A stretch of 5,221 nucleotides of DNA, taken from JBHAEC01 sp041855385 (lineage in GTDB: Bacteria; Bacillota; Negativicutes; Veillonellales; Veillonellaceae). The notes beneath the pieces are model-generated. The model saw nothing but the letters and a program-made list of their open reading frames with translations, searched no databases and had not been told where the DNA came from. Every line of letters starts with the position of its first letter. The first letter of the stretch is position 1. The position numbers were made by a program, and so were the translations under genes. Where the stretch lies: the NCBI GenBank assembly GCA_041855385.1, contig JBHAEC010000019.1:1-5221 (forward strand), given 5' to 3'. Shown piece after piece: positions 4,013 to 5,221 of this stretch.

Positions 4013-5221
4013 AATATAAAACATTTCTCACAAAAACAAACTCAATCCCCTCTGCCTGCAGCTTAGGTATCATATTCTGCAAGGCAATGGCCGTATTTGG
4101 TCTGGCATGACCGATAACAATCACATAGCCTCCTGAAGCTGCTCTCGCCATAGTTGCACTCTCCTCAAGTTGAGCTTCAATCGCGCCCACACTGTTATCA
4201 TTATCCAAGAACAACTCATTAATCCCCGTAGGAATCCCCAAACTTCTCGCTGTTTTCATTCCCACCGTTTCCGGATTCGTATGGCTGTCCACAAAAAATA
4301 GCCCTCGATCCTTAATGACTTGCAAGACTTCCTTCATAACGCGACTGTCGGCTGTTGCCTTAGATCCCTGGTGATTGTTTACACCACTGATATAAGGTAT
4401 GGATGCAATCGCCTTTGCCGTAGTCCTTCGAATTTCCTCTCCACTCATAACTGTTCGGATGGTCGTAGGTTCCGGCGTCACATTCCCGGTAGATTCCAAA
4501 GGTAAATGCAAAATAATCTGTTTTCCTGCCGCCGCACCGCTGGTTGCAGCCTCAGAACTATAATCCTTATACGGAAGTATCGCATAGGTCATCGGTACAT
4601 CCAGACGATTAAAAACCGTAATAATATCACTACTATATCCGAAATCATCTATTACCAAGGCAATCTTCCCTCTTCCGCCCCCTACTGTCTTATCCACCGA
4701 TTTTTTAGCAGAATTCGCCTTCTTTTCCTCTATTTTTTTCTTCTCTTCCGTCTTTTTCTGTATCTCTCGCTTCTCCTGTATCGGCTCTATATATATGCGT
4801 TCAATAAGCATAGTAATGGAGTTGCCGTCCAGTTCATCCTCCAAGATAATCGTATATTGGGGTAGTGGCTCGCCCTCATAAAGTGCTGTTCCCGCTTCGG
4901 CTACCGTTACCTTTCCTTTTTTAGGCTGTAATTTCTTCTCTAATTCTTTAGGATTAAATTCCTGTATCGGGGAATATACCACAGTCTCCTGAGACCACAA
5001 TATTTTCCCCTTCGTAGCGGATCGACTGTCTTCCTTATCCTCTTTGGCAATGAACCTTACCACGCCCCCCGCATCTGTCAAGTAGTCTTCTACAGCTTTT
5101 CTAAGGGAAATAGCTGTTTTACGGTAGTCTGCATTTTCTCCGCTCACTTCCGCCTGTTCAATGGTTACGGATGACTTCATAATATTTGGAACATCCGGCA
5201 AAACCATACTGTCTTTTATCA
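4011..5221 (-). CDS. Divergent polysaccharide deacetylase (DUF610/YibQ-like), 5' end outside window
   Basis: The frame stays open to the window edge. The first in-frame ATG (5207) has no ribosome binding site, so the true start, probably with a signal peptide or anchor, is most likely upstream. Numbering from that ATG (398 aa), residues 1-140 form an accessory region, 143-173 a Lys/Glu-rich linker (EKREIQKKTEEKKKIEEKK), and 180-398 the divergent deacetylase domain. Its landmarks are KIALVIDDFGYS (181-192, paired Asp187-Asp188), ILHLPLES (232-239), GVNNHQGSKATAD (275-287, His279), FFVDSHTNPE (304-313) and GGYVIVIGHARPNT (359-372, His367). These match the NodB-like but divergent family, whose members are usually exported and thought to act on cell-wall or other glycans; activity has rarely been shown. 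It heads the visible part of the operon with the permease (8-nt gap) and the SDR gene. Confidence 0.9.
   Translation of the reverse strand, partial: IKDSMVLPDVPNIMKSSVTIEQAEVSGENADYRKTAISLRKAVEDYLTDAGGVVRFIAKEDKEDSRSATKGKILWSQETVVYSPIQEFNPKELEKKLQPKKGKVTVAEAGTALYEGEPLPQYTIILEDELDGNSITMLIERIYIEPIQEKREIQKKTEEKKKIEEKKANSAKKSVDKTVGGGRGKIALVIDDFGYSSDIITVFNRLDVPMTYAILPYKDYSSEAATSGAAAGKQIILHLPLESTGNVTPEPTTIRTVMSGEEIRRTTAKAIASIPYISGVNNHQGSKATADSRVMKEVLQVIKDRGLFFVDSHTNPETVGMKTARSLGIPTGINELFLDNDNSVGAIEAQLEESATMARAASGGYVIVIGHARPNTAIALQNMIPKLQAEGIEFVFVRNVLY

Noticed and set aside
3836..4024. Minus-strand 62-codon frame overlapping the permease start
   Set aside because: It is a shifted frame of the permease with Arg/Cys/Trp-rich composition. 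Its ATG (4024) lies upstream of the AGGAGG at 4012-4007.
4506..4865. Plus-strand open frame of 119 codons with a hydrophobic Leu/Phe/Tyr-rich stretch
   Set aside because: The hydrophobic run is the complement of the deacetylase's Lys/Glu-rich linker; it is a shadow of that gene.
1..5221. CRISPR array, tRNA or rRNA genes, insertion sequence, prophage or defence genes
   Set aside because: I saw no repeat-spacer pattern, no tRNA-like cloverleaf, no transposase or integrase, and no terminal inverted repeats. The coding density is that of ordinary chromosomal genes.

Overview
This window looks like an ordinary stretch of a Firmicutes chromosome with moderate GC content. Every supportable gene lies on the minus strand, so transcription runs from high to low coordinates. 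The Shine-Dalgarno sites are strong (AGGAGG, AAAGGAG) and there is one near-perfect vegetative promoter. The divergent polysaccharide deacetylase (DUF610-type), the YfcA-like TauE/SafE permease and the other genes would fit a Negativicutes-like anaerobe such as the Veillonellales/Selenomonadales. That placement is an inference from gene content and is not proven by the sequence.

In transcription order, the first cluster is a divergent polysaccharide deacetylase (5' end outside the window, 5221-4011), a TauE/SafE membrane permease (4002-3217) and an SDR-family oxidoreductase (3200-2439). They are spaced 8 and 16 nt apart. The Shine-Dalgarno site of each downstream gene lies on or within 1 nt of the previous stop codon, and the two downstream genes start with GTG and TTG. 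This is a tightly packed operon. No convincing terminator follows the SDR gene.

After a 177-nt intergenic leader (2438-2262) comes a second pair. One gene encodes a 325-aa protein with an acidic N-terminus, a DUF697-like glycine-rich membrane domain and a long charged helical tail (2261-1284). The other encodes a small DUF1232/YkvA-family protein (1248-898). The pair ends at a strong intrinsic terminator, a 17-bp stem at 853-890 whose G-U pairs exist only in the minus-strand transcript.

The third cluster has its own promoter (735-763, TTGACA-17-TAAAAT). It drives a YbgC/FadM-like acyl-CoA thioesterase (694-284), followed 21 nt later by murI, glutamate racemase (262-1, truncated by the window edge). 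Two of the genes, the deacetylase and murI, concern the cell envelope. The others cover membrane transport, lipid or CoA chemistry, and membrane proteins of unknown role.

I see no mobile element, CRISPR array, RNA gene or obvious defence system. The most unusual signals are an identical 10-mer with a matching inverted partner at almost the same spacing in two upstream regions (742-780 and 2288-2326), and the uncharacterised DUF697-like/DUF1232 gene pair.
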